Shown: positions 55,282-63,543 of the stretch, in pieces
Position numbering within the stretch: position 1 is the first letter of the stretch
How the letters are laid out: every line of letters starts with the position of its first letter
Assembly: GCF_014243445.1 (NCBI RefSeq)
Contig: NZ_JACLQD010000002.1
Coordinates: 558,001 to 622,000 of the forward strand
DNA from: Paragemmobacter straminiformis
Lineage (GTDB): Bacteria; Pseudomonadota; Alphaproteobacteria; Rhodobacterales; Rhodobacteraceae
Direction of reading: 5' to 3'
Length of the DNA: 64,000 nucleotides
Notes under the pieces: generated by a model
Database searches by the model: none
The model's input: only the letters and a program-made list of their open reading frames with translations
Told to the model about the DNA's origin: nothing
Position numbers and translations under genes: made by a program

Positions 55282-55740
55282 CTAGCTGCCGGGTTTCGGC
55301 TCGACATAGACGCCCTGTTCCTTCAGCGCGTCGACGACCTCTTTGGGCATGTAGGTTTCGTCATGTTTGGCAAGGATTTCGGTGGCGACGAAGGTGCCGT
55401 TCACCATGCTGCCGGTGCCGACCATGCCCTGGCCTTCGGCAAAAAGGTCGGGCAACACGCCGGTATAGCTGACGGGGACCGAGGTTTTGGTGTCGGTGAC
55501 GCTGAAACTGATGGTGCTGCCCTGACCGCGTTTGAGCGAGCCTTCCTCGACCAGTCCGCCGATGCGGAACACCTCGCCCTCGGCGGGGGCCTTCTCGGCG
55601 ATCTGGCTGGGCGAGCGGAAAAAGTTGATCCCGTCGCGCATGGCATAGCCGATCAGCGCGGTCGAGCCGACCAGAAGCACCGCGGCCAGCGCGATGATCT
55701 GGATGCGGCGCTGCTTCTTGAGGCCCTTCATTCCGGCCAT
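55282..55740 (-). CDS. ccmE: Cytochrome c maturation protein CcmE
   Basis: A 152-residue membrane-anchored heme chaperone. One N-terminal helix (IQIIALAAVLLVGSTALIGYAM) anchors an OB-fold domain in the periplasm. The heme-attachment motif is His126-x-x-x-Tyr130 (KHDETYMP), after GTFVATEILA. FRIGGLVEEGS is the family's first strand. It is 10 bp downstream of argC. Other ccm genes are not in the window. Confidence 0.96.
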   Translation of the reverse strand: MAGMKGLKKQRRIQIIALAAVLLVGSTALIGYAMRDGINFFRSPSQIAEKAPAEGEVFRIGGLVEEGSLKRGQGSTISFSVTDTKTSVPVSYTGVLPDLFAEGQGMVGTGSMVNGTFVATEILAKHDETYMPKEVVDALKEQGVYVEPKPGS

Positions 55741-55750
55741 GGCATTCTCC

Positions 55751-56779
55751 TTACGGGAAGACCGGAGCGAGCATAAGCCCGTCGGTTTCCCCAAGCCCAA
55801 GGATCAGGTTCGCGTTCTGGATGGCCTGACCCGACGAGCCTTTGGTCAGGTTGTCCAGAACCGCGATCACCACGGCGCGTCCGGCGATGCGGTCGCCGAT
55901 CACGCCGATATGGCAGAAGTTGGAGCCTGCGATGTCGCGTGTCGAGGGGAGTGCGCCGAAAGGAAGCACCCTAAGGAAGGGTTCGTCCGCATAGGCGGCG
56001 GCCAGCGTGGCATGGACCGCCTTCGCATCGCCCCGCACATAGGTCGTGGCAAGGATGCCGCGGTTCATCGGCAGAAGGTGCGGGGTGAATTGCACCAGCA
56101 CGGGACGGCCCGCGATTTTCGAGAATTCCTGATCGAATTCGCCCAAATGACGGTGCTTGCCGCCCGCCGAATAGCTGTGCGTGCCGCCCGAAAGCTCGGC
56201 GTGGAGCAGATTTTCCTTGAGCGAGCGCCCCGCGCCGGACACCCCGGCCTTGAGGTCGATCAGGATATCGTCAAGGTCGATCACCCCGCCCGCAATCAGC
56301 GGGCGCAGGGCATATTGGCCGGTGGCCGCGTTGCAGCCCGTGCCCGCGATCAGCCGGCCCTTGCGGATGTCGTCGCGGTAGAATTCGGTCAGGCCGTAGA
56401 CCGCTTCCTTTTGCAGATCGGGCGCGGCATGGGGCTGGCCATACCATTTTTCGTATTCCGCCACGTCGCGCAGCCGGAAATCGGCGGAAAGATCGACGAT
56501 CTTGAGGCTGCGCGGCAGCTCTTTGATGACGGCCTGTGTGGTGGCATGCGGCAGGGCGCAGAAGCACAGGTCGATGCCGGAAAAGTCGATCTCGTCGATC
56601 TTCACCAGCTTGGGCAGGGTCAGGTGACGCAGGAAGGGGAAGACATCGGCCATCTCCATCCCCGCCTTGCGGTCGGCCGAAAGCGCGGTGATGCGCAGAC
56701 CCGGATGGGTTGCGATGAGGCGGACAAGCTCTGCCCCCGTGTAGCCGGAAGCGCCGAGGATGGCGACGGATGCGGTCAT
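55751..56779 (-). CDS. argC: N-acetyl-gamma-glutamyl-phosphate reductase
   Basis: A 342-residue NADPH-dependent reductase, the third step of arginine synthesis. [15 protein letters not shown] is the cofactor motif (residues about 7-21). The catalytic Cys149 lies in [11 protein letters not shown], and HLGEFDQEF and [11 protein letters not shown] are family blocks. It begins a probable operon with ccmE and is 7 residues into the minus-strand run; murI ends 153 bp upstream. No other arg biosynthesis gene is adjacent, though argS is nearby. Confidence 0.96.
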   Translation of the reverse strand: MTASVAILGASGYTGAELVRLIATHPGLRITALSADRKAGMEMADVFPFLRHLTLPKLVKIDEIDFSGIDLCFCALPHATTQAVIKELPRSLKIVDLSADFRLRDVAEYEKWYGQPHAAPDLQKEAVYGLTEFYRDDIRKGRLIAGTGCNAATGQYALRPLIAGGVIDLDDILIDLKAGVSGAGRSLKENLLHAELSGGTHSYSAGGKHRHLGEFDQEFSKIAGRPVLVQFTPHLLPMNRGILATTYVRGDAKAVHATLAAAYADEPFLRVLPFGALPSTRDIAGSNFCHIGVIGDRIAGRAVVIAVLDNLTKGSSGQAIQNANLILGLGETDGLMLAPVFP

Positions 56780-56931
56780 GGGCTTACCCCCCTTGGCATG
56801 GATGGGGCTGTGATGGGGGAAAACAGATTGGAGGGCAAGGGGTCAGAGGCCCGCCGCCCGACGCGGGGCTTCATTGATCCGTGATGACAAGCAGGCTGCG
56901 GCGGCTATGACACCGCAAGGCTGGTTGCGGG

Positions 56932-57744
56932 TCACGCCGCTTCAAACACCACCCGCTTGCGCAGGAATTGCGTGGCGCGGTCCGAGACGCTTCTTGCGTC
57001 GCCCGTTGTCAGGAACTTCGAGTCCGTCCCCGAGCCCAGAAACTCGGGCCGGCGTGCCAGATAGTCGGCCAGCGACTCGGCCACGAGGTTGGCTTGGGAA
57101 TAGACCTTGACCCCCTGCCCCAGCGCCTCTTGAAACACCTTTTGCATCAGGGGGTAGTGGGTGCAGCCAAGGATGGCGGCTTCGGGTGCGGGCATGCGGC
57201 GTTTGAGGGCTTCGACATGGCTGCGCACCAAGGCCTCGGCCAGAATCTCGTCGCCCTGTTCGATGGCGTCGACCACGCCGCCGCAGGGTTGCGCCTCGAC
57301 ATCGACGCCGATGGCGCGGTAGGCCAGTTCGCGCTGGAAGGCGCGGCTTGCGACGGTGGCGGGAGTGGCGAAAAGGGCCACATGCTTCACCGCAACCTCG
57401 CGCGGGGGAGAGTTGTCGCCCCATTGGCGTTCGGTCAGCGCCTCGATCAGGGGGACGAAGACGCCAAGGACGCGCTTGTTGGGCGGCACCCAGGTTTCCT
57501 GCATCCGTTTCAATGCGGCGGCGGATGCGGTGTTGCAGGCGAGGATGACAAGATCGCAGCCCTCGGCCCAGAGACGTTCGGTCGCGGCGCAGGTGAGGTT
57601 GAAGATATCCTCGTGGTCGCGCACGCCATAGGGCGCGTGGGCATTGTCGCCAAAGTAGACAAAGGGCACATCGGGCAGGCGGCGCGCCACGGCGTCATAG
57701 ACGGTCAGGCCGCCAAGGCCACTGTCGAAGATGCCAACCGCCAT
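56932..57744 (-). CDS. murI: Glutamate racemase
   Basis: A 270-residue cofactor-independent racemase supplying D-glutamate for peptidoglycan. The start is [18 protein letters not shown], the two catalytic cysteines are Cys70 ([12 protein letters not shown]) and Cys194 ([11 protein letters not shown]), and [11 protein letters not shown] is the second family block. The ATG at 57744 is preceded by GGGGG. The frame is open upstream into the LysR promoter region, which is not coding. Confidence 0.95.
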   Translation of the reverse strand: MAVGIFDSGLGGLTVYDAVARRLPDVPFVYFGDNAHAPYGVRDHEDIFNLTCAATERLWAEGCDLVILACNTASAAALKRMQETWVPPNKRVLGVFVPLIEALTERQWGDNSPPREVAVKHVALFATPATVASRAFQRELAYRAIGVDVEAQPCGGVVDAIEQGDEILAEALVRSHVEALKRRMPAPEAAILGCTHYPLMQKVFQEALGQGVKVYSQANLVAESLADYLARRPEFLGSGTDSKFLTTGDARSVSDRATQFLRKRVVFEAA

Positions 57745-57915
57745 ATCTGCCCCCTGCCCCGCCCTTTGGCGTGTTCGCTGCTGCCTGTGGCCGATCATAG
57801 GCGCTAAGTGCCGCCTGCGAAAGACGGTTGCGCCGCCAAGGCGGGCGACGGACGCCGGATTTGCCCATGCGGCGTGCAATCGCAGGTTTTGTGGCAGCAA
57901 GCGACCTATGCAGGA

Positions 57916-57944
57916 TTTACATGGCTGCTATACTGTTTACATGG
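57916..57944 (+). promoter_or_regulatory. Direct repeat upstream of the LysR gene
   Basis: TTTACATGG occurs at 57916-57924 and again at 57936-57944, a period of 20 bp or about two helical turns. TATACT lies between them (57929-57934). The arrangement could be a promoter with a two-site operator for the LysR protein or another regulator. Confidence 0.45.
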
Positions 57945-57989
57945 GGGCTGGGGACAGCGGGGGTTGGCACGGGCAGAAGGACGGGCGCG

Positions 57990-58883
57990 ATGGACTGGGA
58001 CAAGCTGAGGATTTTCCATGCGGTGGCGGACAAGGGATCGCTGACCCATGCGGGCGAGGTGTTGCACCTGTCGCAATCGGCGGTCAGCCGGCAGATCCGC
58101 GCGCTTGAGGAAAGCCTGAATGTCACGCTGTTCCACCGCCACGCGCGGGGGCTGATCCTGACCGAACAGGGCGAATTGCTGTTCGATGCCACGCAACAGA
58201 TGGTCAAGCGGCTCGATGCCACCGCCGCCCGCATCCGCGACAGCGAGGACGAGGTTTTCGGTGAATTGCGGGTGACCACGACCACGGGCTTCGGCACGCT
58301 GTGGCTGGCCCCGCGCCTGACGGCGCTTTACCAGAAATATCCGGGGCTGAAGATCGACCTGATGCTGGAAGAGCGCGTGCTTGACCTGCCGATGCGCGAG
58401 GCGGATGTGGCGATCCGGATGAAAGAGCCGTCGCAGGCCGACCTGATCCGCAAGCGGCTGATGAACATCAAGATGCGGCTTTACGCGACACCGGAATATC
58501 TGGCGGAACATGGCACGCCGCTGACGATGGCCGAATTCAACAGCCACCGCCTGATCTGCCAGCACCCCGGCACGGCGCAGGTCGCGGCGGGGGCGACGCT
58601 GGTGCAGCAGCTGATGTCGAACGACATTCCGTCGATGCTGACGGTGAACAACTACTTCGGCGTGCTGCAAGGGGTGATAAACCATATCGGCATCGGGGTT
58701 CTGCCCGATTACATCACCGAGGACCTGCCGCATCTGGTCAGGGTGCTGCCCGAGGTGGAAAGCGGCGAGGTGCCGGTGTTCCTTGCCTACCCAGAGGAGC
58801 TGCGCCATTCCAAGCGGGTCGCGGCGTTCCGCGAGTTCGTGACCGAGGAAATCTTCAAATACCGCAAGCGCGAACAGGCCTGA
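57990..58883 (+). CDS. LysR-family transcriptional regulator
   Basis: A 297-residue LysR regulator. The winged helix is MDWDKLRIFHAVADKGSLTHAGEVLHLSQSAVSRQIRALEESL. The effector domain starts near residue 90 with ELRVTTTTGFGTLWLAPRL. It is divergent from murI, with a 245-bp gap. There is no metabolic gene next to it on its own strand, so the target could be itself, murI or distant genes. Unusually, the sequence around its stop (GCCTGAGAA) is duplicated 12 bp later. Confidence 0.9.
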   Translation: MDWDKLRIFHAVADKGSLTHAGEVLHLSQSAVSRQIRALEESLNVTLFHRHARGLILTEQGELLFDATQQMVKRLDATAARIRDSEDEVFGELRVTTTTGFGTLWLAPRLTALYQKYPGLKIDLMLEERVLDLPMREADVAIRMKEPSQADLIRKRLMNIKMRLYATPEYLAEHGTPLTMAEFNSHRLICQHPGTAQVAAGATLVQQLMSNDIPSMLTVNNYFGVLQGVINHIGIGVLPDYITEDLPHLVRVLPEVESGEVPVFLAYPEELRHSKRVAAFREFVTEEIFKYRKREQA

Positions 58884-59009
58884 GAAGGCGCCTGAGAACG
58901 GGCAACGCGGCAAGCCCGAGGGTGGCCCGAGGGTGGCCCAGACGGCCACGCGAAACAAGCCATGCAAGAAATGCATAGCGGCAATGCTGCGTTCGCAGCA
59001 TGGTTTGTC

Positions 59010-59038
59010 TTGCGGCACCGCGCCCCAGACCCTAAATG
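59010..59038 (+). promoter_or_regulatory. Sigma70-type promoter for small-RNA candidate 2
   Basis: TTGCGG (59010-59015) and TAAATG (59033-59038) are separated by 17 bp. A hairpin ATGCTGC-GTTC-GCAGCAT lies just upstream (58984-59001). Transcription would start near 59045. Confidence 0.5.
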
Positions 59039-59044
59039 CATCGG

Positions 59045-59124
59045 CGAGGCGGTGATTGAGGTTTCTCTCACCACCTCATACCTCCCTGTTGGACTTGGCC
59101 GAGCGGAACCTCGGCCTTTTTTTT
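59045..59124 (+). ncRNA. Candidate small RNA 2 with CCTC/CCTCC motifs (about 80 nt)
   Basis: Downstream of a promoter-like pair, the RNA would fold a hairpin GGTGA / TCACC extended by GAG / CTC around a GTTT loop (59051-59072). Next is an unpaired stretch containing ACCTC and ACCTCCC (59073-59086), then an intrinsic terminator (59097-59124). Exposed CCTCC sequences are complementary to ribosome-binding sites and are the hallmark of anti-Shine-Dalgarno small RNAs in alphaproteobacteria. No coding frame fits. It lies between the LysR gene and purL, with 229 bp before the purL start, so it is probably independent. Assignment to a named family would need a covariance search. Confidence 0.62.
59097..59124 (+). 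terminator. Intrinsic terminator of small-RNA candidate 2
   Basis: GGCCGAG-CGGAAC-CTCGGCC forms a 7-bp stem followed by eight consecutive T. It is the clearest intrinsic terminator in the window. Confidence 0.92.
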
Positions 59125-59272
59125 GCTTTCGCCCCAACTATCGCCACCGCTGCACGCCAAAGCGACAGGGCGGGGCCGGGGCGACCAAAATCAGGGCAGA
59201 GATGAAAGACCGCGCCTGCGGGTTCTGGCGGGGACGATTCGGCTTTGCAGAAAATTCGGCGGCAAGGCCGCA

Positions 59273-59299
59273 GGGAAAGGCTTGGCCCCTTTCCCTTTT
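59273..59299 (+). promoter_or_regulatory. Terminator-like hairpin in the purL leader
   Basis: GGGAAAGG-CTTGGCC-CCTTTCCC is an 8-bp perfect stem followed by TTTT, 54 bp before the purL start. It could end upstream transcripts or attenuate purL. The rest of the 229 bp between the small RNA and purL shows no open frame or repeat that I can support. Confidence 0.5.
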
Positions 59300-59353
59300 G
59301 GGGGGTTGACGGTAAAGCGCCTGCAAGGACGCCGTCTTGCAAGGGATGCAACC

Positions 59354-61513
59354 ATGACCGAACCCGCCATCACACCGGAACTGATCGCATCCCACGGGCT
59401 GAAGCCCGACGAATACCAGCGGATCCTGCAGATCATCGGGCGCGCGCCGACCTTTACCGAGCTTGGCATCTTCTCGGCCATGTGGAACGAGCATTGTTCC
59501 TATAAGTCGTCGAAGAAATGGCTGCGCACGCTGCCGACCACGGGGCCGCAGGTGATTTGCGGGCCGGGCGAGAATGCGGGGGTTGTCGATATCGGCGACG
59601 GTCAGGCGGTGATCTTCAAGATGGAGAGCCACAACCACCCCAGCTACATCGAACCGCATCAGGGGGCGGCGACGGGTGTGGGCGGCATCTTGCGCGATGT
59701 GTTCACGATGGGCGCGCGGCCGATCGCTGCGATGAACTCGTTGTCTTTCGGGGTGCCGGAACACCCCAAGACCAGCCATCTGGTGAAAGGCGTCGTCGAA
59801 GGCGTGGGCAGCTATGGCAATGCCTTTGGCGTGCCGACGGTCGGGGGCGAAGTGCGCTTTCACCGCAGCTACAACGGCAACTGCCTTGTGAACGCATTCG
59901 CCGCCGGATTGGCCGATGCGGACAAGATCTTCTATTCGGTCGCCAGCGGCGTCGGCATGCCGGTCGTCTACCTTGGCGCCAAGACGGGGCGCGACGGGGT
60001 GGGCGGTGCCACGATGGCATCGGCCGAATTCGACGACACGATCGAGGAAAAGCGCCCCACCGTGCAGGTCGGCGACCCCTTTACCGAAAAGCGTCTGCTC
60101 GAAGCCTGCCTTGAGCTGATGGCCTCGGGCGCGGTGATTTCGATTCAGGACATGGGGGCTGCGGGTCTTACCTGTTCGGCGGTCGAGATGGGCGACAAGG
60201 GCGGCTTGGGCATCAAGCTGCAATTGAATGACGTGCCGCAGCGCGAGGCGAACATGACCGCCTATGAAATGATGCTGTCGGAAAGCCAGGAGCGGATGCT
60301 CATGGTGCTGAAGCCGGAGCTCGAGGATGTGGCGCGGGCGATTTTCGTCAAATGGGACCTCGATTTCGCCATCGTGGGCGAGACGATCCCCGAGGACCGC
60401 TTCCTGATCCTGCATGGAACCGAGGTCAAAGCCGACCTGCCGCTGTCGAAACTGTCGTCGAGCGCGCCGGAATATGACCGCCCCTGGGTGGAAACGCCCG
60501 CCGCCGCACCGCTGGCCGATGTTCCGGCGATTGGCGCGATTGCGGGGCTGCGGGCGCTGATCGGGTCGCCCAGCTACGCGCAGAAGGCATGGGTCTACGA
60601 GCAGTATGACAGCATGGTCATGGCCGATACCGTGGTGGCCCCCGGCGCGGGTGCGGGCGTGGTGCGGGTGCATGGCACGGGCAAGGCGCTGGCCTTCACC
60701 AGTGACGTGACGCCGCGCTATGTGAAGGCCAACCCCTTCGAGGGCGGCAAGCAGGCCGTTGCGGAAGCCTATCGCAACCTCTGCGCCGTGGGGGCGAGGC
60801 CTTTGGCGACGACCGACAACCTGAACTTCGGCAACCCCGAAAAGCCCGAGATCATGGGGCAGTTCGTGGGTGCGATCAAAGGCATCGGGGCTGCGGTCGC
60901 GGCGCTGGATATGCCCATCGTGTCGGGCAACGTGTCGCTTTACAACGAAACCGACGGGTCGGGCATTCTGCCGACGCCGACGATCGGCGCGGTGGGGATT
61001 TTGTCGTCGCTGGACGAGCTGATCGCGGGGCGTCCGGTTGCGGGCGATGCGGCGGTGCTGATCGGTGTGACCGAGGGGCATCTGGGCCAATCGGCGGTGC
61101 TGGCCGAGATGTTCGGGATCGAGGCGGGCGATGCGCCGCGCATCGATCTGGCGGCCGAGCGCAGGCATGGCGAATTCCTGCGGGCGAACCGTGCGCTGGT
61201 GCGGGCGGCGACCGATCTGGCCGATGGCGGCCTTGGGCTGGCGGCCTTTGAAATGGCCGAAGGCGCGGGGCTGGGTGTCACGCTTCCCGTTTCGGAAGCG
61301 GGCTTCCTGTTCGGCGAGGATCAGGCGCGCTATCTGGTGGCCTGTTCGGCGGCAAATGCCGAAAAGCTGGTGGCGGCAGGCAAGGCGGCAGGTGTGCCCG
61401 TTGCGGTCGTGGGCAGCTTTGGCGGCGAGGTCGTGGCCTTCGGGTCCGAGGCCGCGTCTTTGGCGGAGCTGTCGAACCTTTATCGCAGCGCATTCGCCAA
61501 GGCGGTGGCGTGA
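59354..61513 (+). CDS. purL: Phosphoribosylformylglycinamidine synthase subunit PurL
   Basis: A 719-residue small-type PurL, which makes formylglycinamidine ribonucleotide using ATP and ammonia supplied by PurQ with Pur[16 protein letters not shown] (residues about 40-54) and [25 protein letters not shown] hold the active site. [19 protein letters not shown] and the C-terminal AIR-synthase-like half ([17 protein letters not shown]) complete it. The ATG at 59354 is the clear family start; a longer frame from 59123 crosses the leader. A GNAT gene overlaps its stop. Confidence 0.97.
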   Translation: MTEPAITPELIASHGLKPDEYQRILQIIGRAPTFTELGIFSAMWNEHCSYKSSKKWLRTLPTTGPQVICGPGENAGVVDIGDGQAVIFKMESHNHPSYIEPHQGAATGVGGILRDVFTMGARPIAAMNSLSFGVPEHPKTSHLVKGVVEGVGSYGNAFGVPTVGGEVRFHRSYNGNCLVNAFAAGLADADKIFYSVASGVGMPVVYLGAKTGRDGVGGATMASAEFDDTIEEKRPTVQVGDPFTEKRLLEACLELMASGAVISIQDMGAAGLTCSAVEMGDKGGLGIKLQLNDVPQREANMTAYEMMLSESQERMLMVLKPELEDVARAIFVKWDLDFAIVGETIPEDRFLILHGTEVKADLPLSKLSSSAPEYDRPWVETPAAAPLADVPAIGAIAGLRALIGSPSYAQKAWVYEQYDSMVMADTVVAPGAGAGVVRVHGTGKALAFTSDVTPRYVKANPFEGGKQAVAEAYRNLCAVGARPLATTDNLNFGNPEKPEIMGQFVGAIKGIGAAVAALDMPIVSGNVSLYNETDGSGILPTPTIGAVGILSSLDELIAGRPVAGDAAVLIGVTEGHLGQSAVLAEMFGIEAGDAPRIDLAAERRHGEFLRANRALVRAATDLADGGLGLAAFEMAEGAGLGVTLPVSEAGFLFGEDQARYLVACSAANAEKLVAAGKAAGVPVAVVGSFGGEVVAFGSEAASLAELSNLYRSAFAKAVA

Positions 61514-62019
61514 AGCTTCGCGCCGCGACCCCGGACGATTTCCCATTCATCCGGTCGCTGGCGCAGCGGCCGGACTATGCGCCCTTTATCACCGACGAGG
61601 ACGAGGTGGCGCTGGCGGCCTATCTGGCCGATCCCAAGGCGCGGCTGCTGATTGCCGGGGATGACGCGGGGCCGATGGGGTCGGCCCTGTTTTGCGAGAT
61701 TGGCGACCCTTCGGGACGGGTGGAATTGCGGCGTCTTGCCCTTGCGCGGGCGGGTCGTGGCGAGGGTGCGGCCTTTGTGCGGATGCTGGTGGATTACGCA
61801 TTTGCCGAATTCCAGGCGGGCAAGCTGTGGCTTGACGCCTCGGGCGAGAATCTGCGCGCGCAAAAGGTTTACGAACGGGCGGGTTTCACGCTTGAAGGGC
61901 GGTTGCGCGACCACTGGTTCCGGCCTGTGCTGGGGCGCAACGTCGACGTCATGCTTTACGGGATGCTGCGGTCGGAATGGGCGGCATTGACCCTTGCGGC
62001 CCCTGCCCCGCGCGCCTAA
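61510..62019 (+). CDS. GNAT-family N-acetyltransferase
   Basis: A 169-residue acetyltransferase starting from a GTG that overlaps the purL stop (GTGA). The acetyl-CoA region is [28 protein letters not shown], a Q/RxxGxG/A-type loop. [27 protein letters not shown] is the C-terminal GNAT core, similar to ribosomal-protein and small-molecule acetyltransferases. The acceptor is unknown. Coupling with purL is positional only. Confidence 0.87.
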   Translation: MKLRAATPDDFPFIRSLAQRPDYAPFITDEDEVALAAYLADPKARLLIAGDDAGPMGSALFCEIGDPSGRVELRRLALARAGRGEGAAFVRMLVDYAFAEFQAGKLWLDASGENLRAQKVYERAGFTLEGRLRDHWFRPVLGRNVDVMLYGMLRSEWAALTLAAPAPRA

Positions 62020-62044
62020 ATTCGGCTCAAAGAGGGAGACCGCA

Positions 62045-62281
62045 ATGGCCGTTGACGCGCGCGATATCGAAAACCTTATCCGGGCCAGCTTTCCGAATGC
62101 CAAGATCACGGTCGAGGGCGATGACGGGCAGCATTTCGCGGCGGAAGTGATCGATGCGAGTTTCAAGGGCATGAACCGTGTCCAGCAGCAGCGGGCGGTC
62201 TATGCCGCGCTGAAGGGCAAGATGGATGGCGCGCATGGAGAGCTGCATGCGCTGGCGCTGACGACCAAGGCGCCGGAATGA
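62045..62281 (+). CDS. bolA: BolA-family protein
   Basis: A 78-residue BolA/IbaG protein. MAVDARDIENLIRASFPNAKITVEGDDGQHFAAEVIDASFKG contains the conserved helix and the H-F site that coordinates a shared [2Fe-2S] cluster with monothiol glutaredoxins. GRVQQQ-type RVQQQRAVYAALK closes it. GAGGGAG lies 7 bases upstream. The monothiol glutaredoxin gene follows 153 bp later, the usual functional pairing. Confidence 0.95.
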   Translation: MAVDARDIENLIRASFPNAKITVEGDDGQHFAAEVIDASFKGMNRVQQQRAVYAALKGKMDGAHGELHALALTTKAPE

Positions 62282-62285
62282 ACGC

Positions 62286-62438
62286 ATGGGGCGGAGCGGC
62301 ATCTATGCCGAATGCCTGCGCTGGATAGGTGAGAATTGGGGAGTTGCCGCGATGCTTATCGCCTTTCCCCTGGTTGTCTGGGCCAGACTTTGGCCATATA
62401 TCTTAACATTGAAACGTAAGTCCAAGGACGAGCCATGA
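62286..62438 (+). CDS. Possible 50-residue membrane microprotein between bolA and grxD
   Basis: An open frame from the ATG at 62286 encodes [19 protein letters not shown], then one hydrophobic span ([23 protein letters not shown]) and a basic tail KRKSKDEP. It begins 4 bp after bolA and its TGA overlaps the grxD ATG (ATGA), the arrangement of a translationally coupled gene. Against it, the ribosome-binding site is weak, several codons (ATA, TTA, AGA) are rare in this genome, and the same AT-rich stretch could be the grxD promoter. I regard it as possible rather than established. Confidence 0.35.
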   Translation: MGRSGIYAECLRWIGENWGVAAMLIAFPLVVWARLWPYILTLKRKSKDEP

Positions 62439-62797
62439 CCTCTGCGACAGACCAGATCCGCGAGACGATCGAAAAGAACGATGTCGTTCTGTTCATGAAG
62501 GGCACCAAGATGATGCCGCAATGCGGGTTCTCGTCCCGCGTGGCGGGGGTGCTGAATTACATGGGCGTGAATTTCGCCGATGTGAACGTGCTGGCCGATG
62601 CCGAAATCCGCCAAGGCATCAAGGATTTCAGCGACTGGCCGACCATTCCGCAGCTTTACGTCAAGGGCGAGTTCGTGGGCGGCTGCGATATCGTCACCGA
62701 GATGACGCTTTCGGGCGAGCTCGACACGCTGTTCGAGACGAAGGGCGTGGCCTTTGACAAGGACGCGGCCGAAAAGATCAGGGCTGCAAACGGCTGA
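62435..62797 (+). CDS. grxD: Monothiol glutaredoxin, Grx4 family
   Basis: A 120-residue glutaredoxin that carries a labile [2Fe-2S] cluster with glutathione. The active site is Cys30 in PQCGFSSRV, preceded by [11 protein letters not shown]. The glutathione-binding loop is [23 protein letters not shown]. It partners BolA, encoded just upstream. An intrinsic terminator lies 21 bp after its stop. Confidence 0.97.
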   Translation: MTSATDQIRETIEKNDVVLFMKGTKMMPQCGFSSRVAGVLNYMGVNFADVNVLADAEIRQGIKDFSDWPTIPQLYVKGEFVGGCDIVTEMTLSGELDTLFETKGVAFDKDAAEKIRAANG

Positions 62798-62818
62798 ACC
62801 GCCGCCAAGCGCCGCAAG

Positions 62819-62843
62819 AAAGCCCGCCTTGTGCGGGCTTTTT
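62819..62843 (+). terminator. Intrinsic terminator of grxD
   Basis: AAAGCCCGC-CTTGT-GCGGGCTTT is followed by further T. It reaches the convergent stop of the MliC-like gene. Confidence 0.9.
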
Positions 62844-63175
62844 CAGTTTTGCAGGGTGCAGCCCGACAAGAGCGGGACTTCGCTGCCCGCTTCGCCGTCT
62901 TTCCAGTAAAGCGTGGCCGTATCGCCCTTGGTCCACCACACATAGGACGACCCGTCTGACGGCCAGCCGTAGCGCGCCCCCGAGGCGGCGGGTTCGGAAT
63001 AGAGCAGAATCTGGCTGCCCTCGACCACAAGCACGGCAAGCGACGGGTCGTCGCCGTTCACATAGACGACGGGCACGGTCACGCCACGGTCGCAGGCATA
63101 GCGCGCGGTGGTGGCCTGCGTTTCGGCATAGGCCGGTGCGGCAGCGACCACGAGGGCGAGAAGCGCCGCCTTCAC
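62843..63175 (-). CDS. MliC-family lysozyme inhibitor-like protein
   Basis: A 110-residue exported protein. The signal peptide MKAALLALVVAAAPAYA-ET is followed by a MliC-like fold: ARYACDRGVTVPVVYVN (with the conserved Cys), LAVLVVEGSQILLY, ARYGWPSDGSSYVWWTKGDTATLYW, and a final Cys in LLSGCTLQN. The two cysteines probably form a disulfide. It lacks a lipobox, so it is likely a periplasmic PliC-type form. It overlaps the zapA stop by 4 bp. It probably binds c-type lysozymes, but this is inferred from fold motifs only. Confidence 0.78.
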   Translation of the reverse strand: MKAALLALVVAAAPAYAETQATTARYACDRGVTVPVVYVNGDDPSLAVLVVEGSQILLYSEPAASGARYGWPSDGSSYVWWTKGDTATLYWKDGEAGSEVPLLSGCTLQN

Positions 63176-63543
63176 GCGCGGCGTTCCTCGATGCGGGCGG
63201 CAAGCGCCTCGGCACGGGCGGCGATTTCGGCCAGCGTCTCGCCCACCTGCGGCGGGATCACGGGAACCTCGATCCGCTGCGGTTCGGGCGTGGGGCGCTG
63301 TTCGAGTTCGGTCAGACGCGCCTTGAGGGTGCGGTTCTCATCCTCGACCGCTGCGGTCCGGTCGGCGAGCATCAGCCCCGCCATCAGAAGCAGGCGCGCT
63401 TCGGGCAGACGCCCCATGCTGGACAGAAGCGGCTGCGCTTCGGTGTCGAGCATGGCGGCGGCGGTCTGGAGGAAGTGTTCCTCGCCCGACTGGCAGGCGA
63501 CCTGGAAATTGCGGCCGCCAATGGTGATGGTCAGTTCGGGCAT
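63172..63543 (-). CDS. zapA: Cell-division protein ZapA
   Basis: A 123-residue FtsZ-ring stabiliser. MPELTITIGGRNFQVACQSGEEHFLQTAAAMLDTEAQPL is the ZapA globular head, with the I-x-I-x-G-R start. ARLLLMAGLMLADRTAAVEDENRTLKARLTELEQR begins the coiled coil. The C-terminal half is extended and less conserved. It follows the coiled-coil gene with a 1-bp overlap, a standard Rhodobacteraceae arrangement. Confidence 0.92.
   Translation of the reverse strand: MPELTITIGGRNFQVACQSGEEHFLQTAAAMLDTEAQPLLSSMGRLPEARLLLMAGLMLADRTAAVEDENRTLKARLTELEQRPTPEPQRIEVPVIPPQVGETLAEIAARAEALAARIEERRA

Noticed and set aside
56780-56931. Possible small gene or RNA between murI and argC
   Set aside because: No open frame with a credible start, no intrinsic terminator and no repeat were found in this 152-bp gap.
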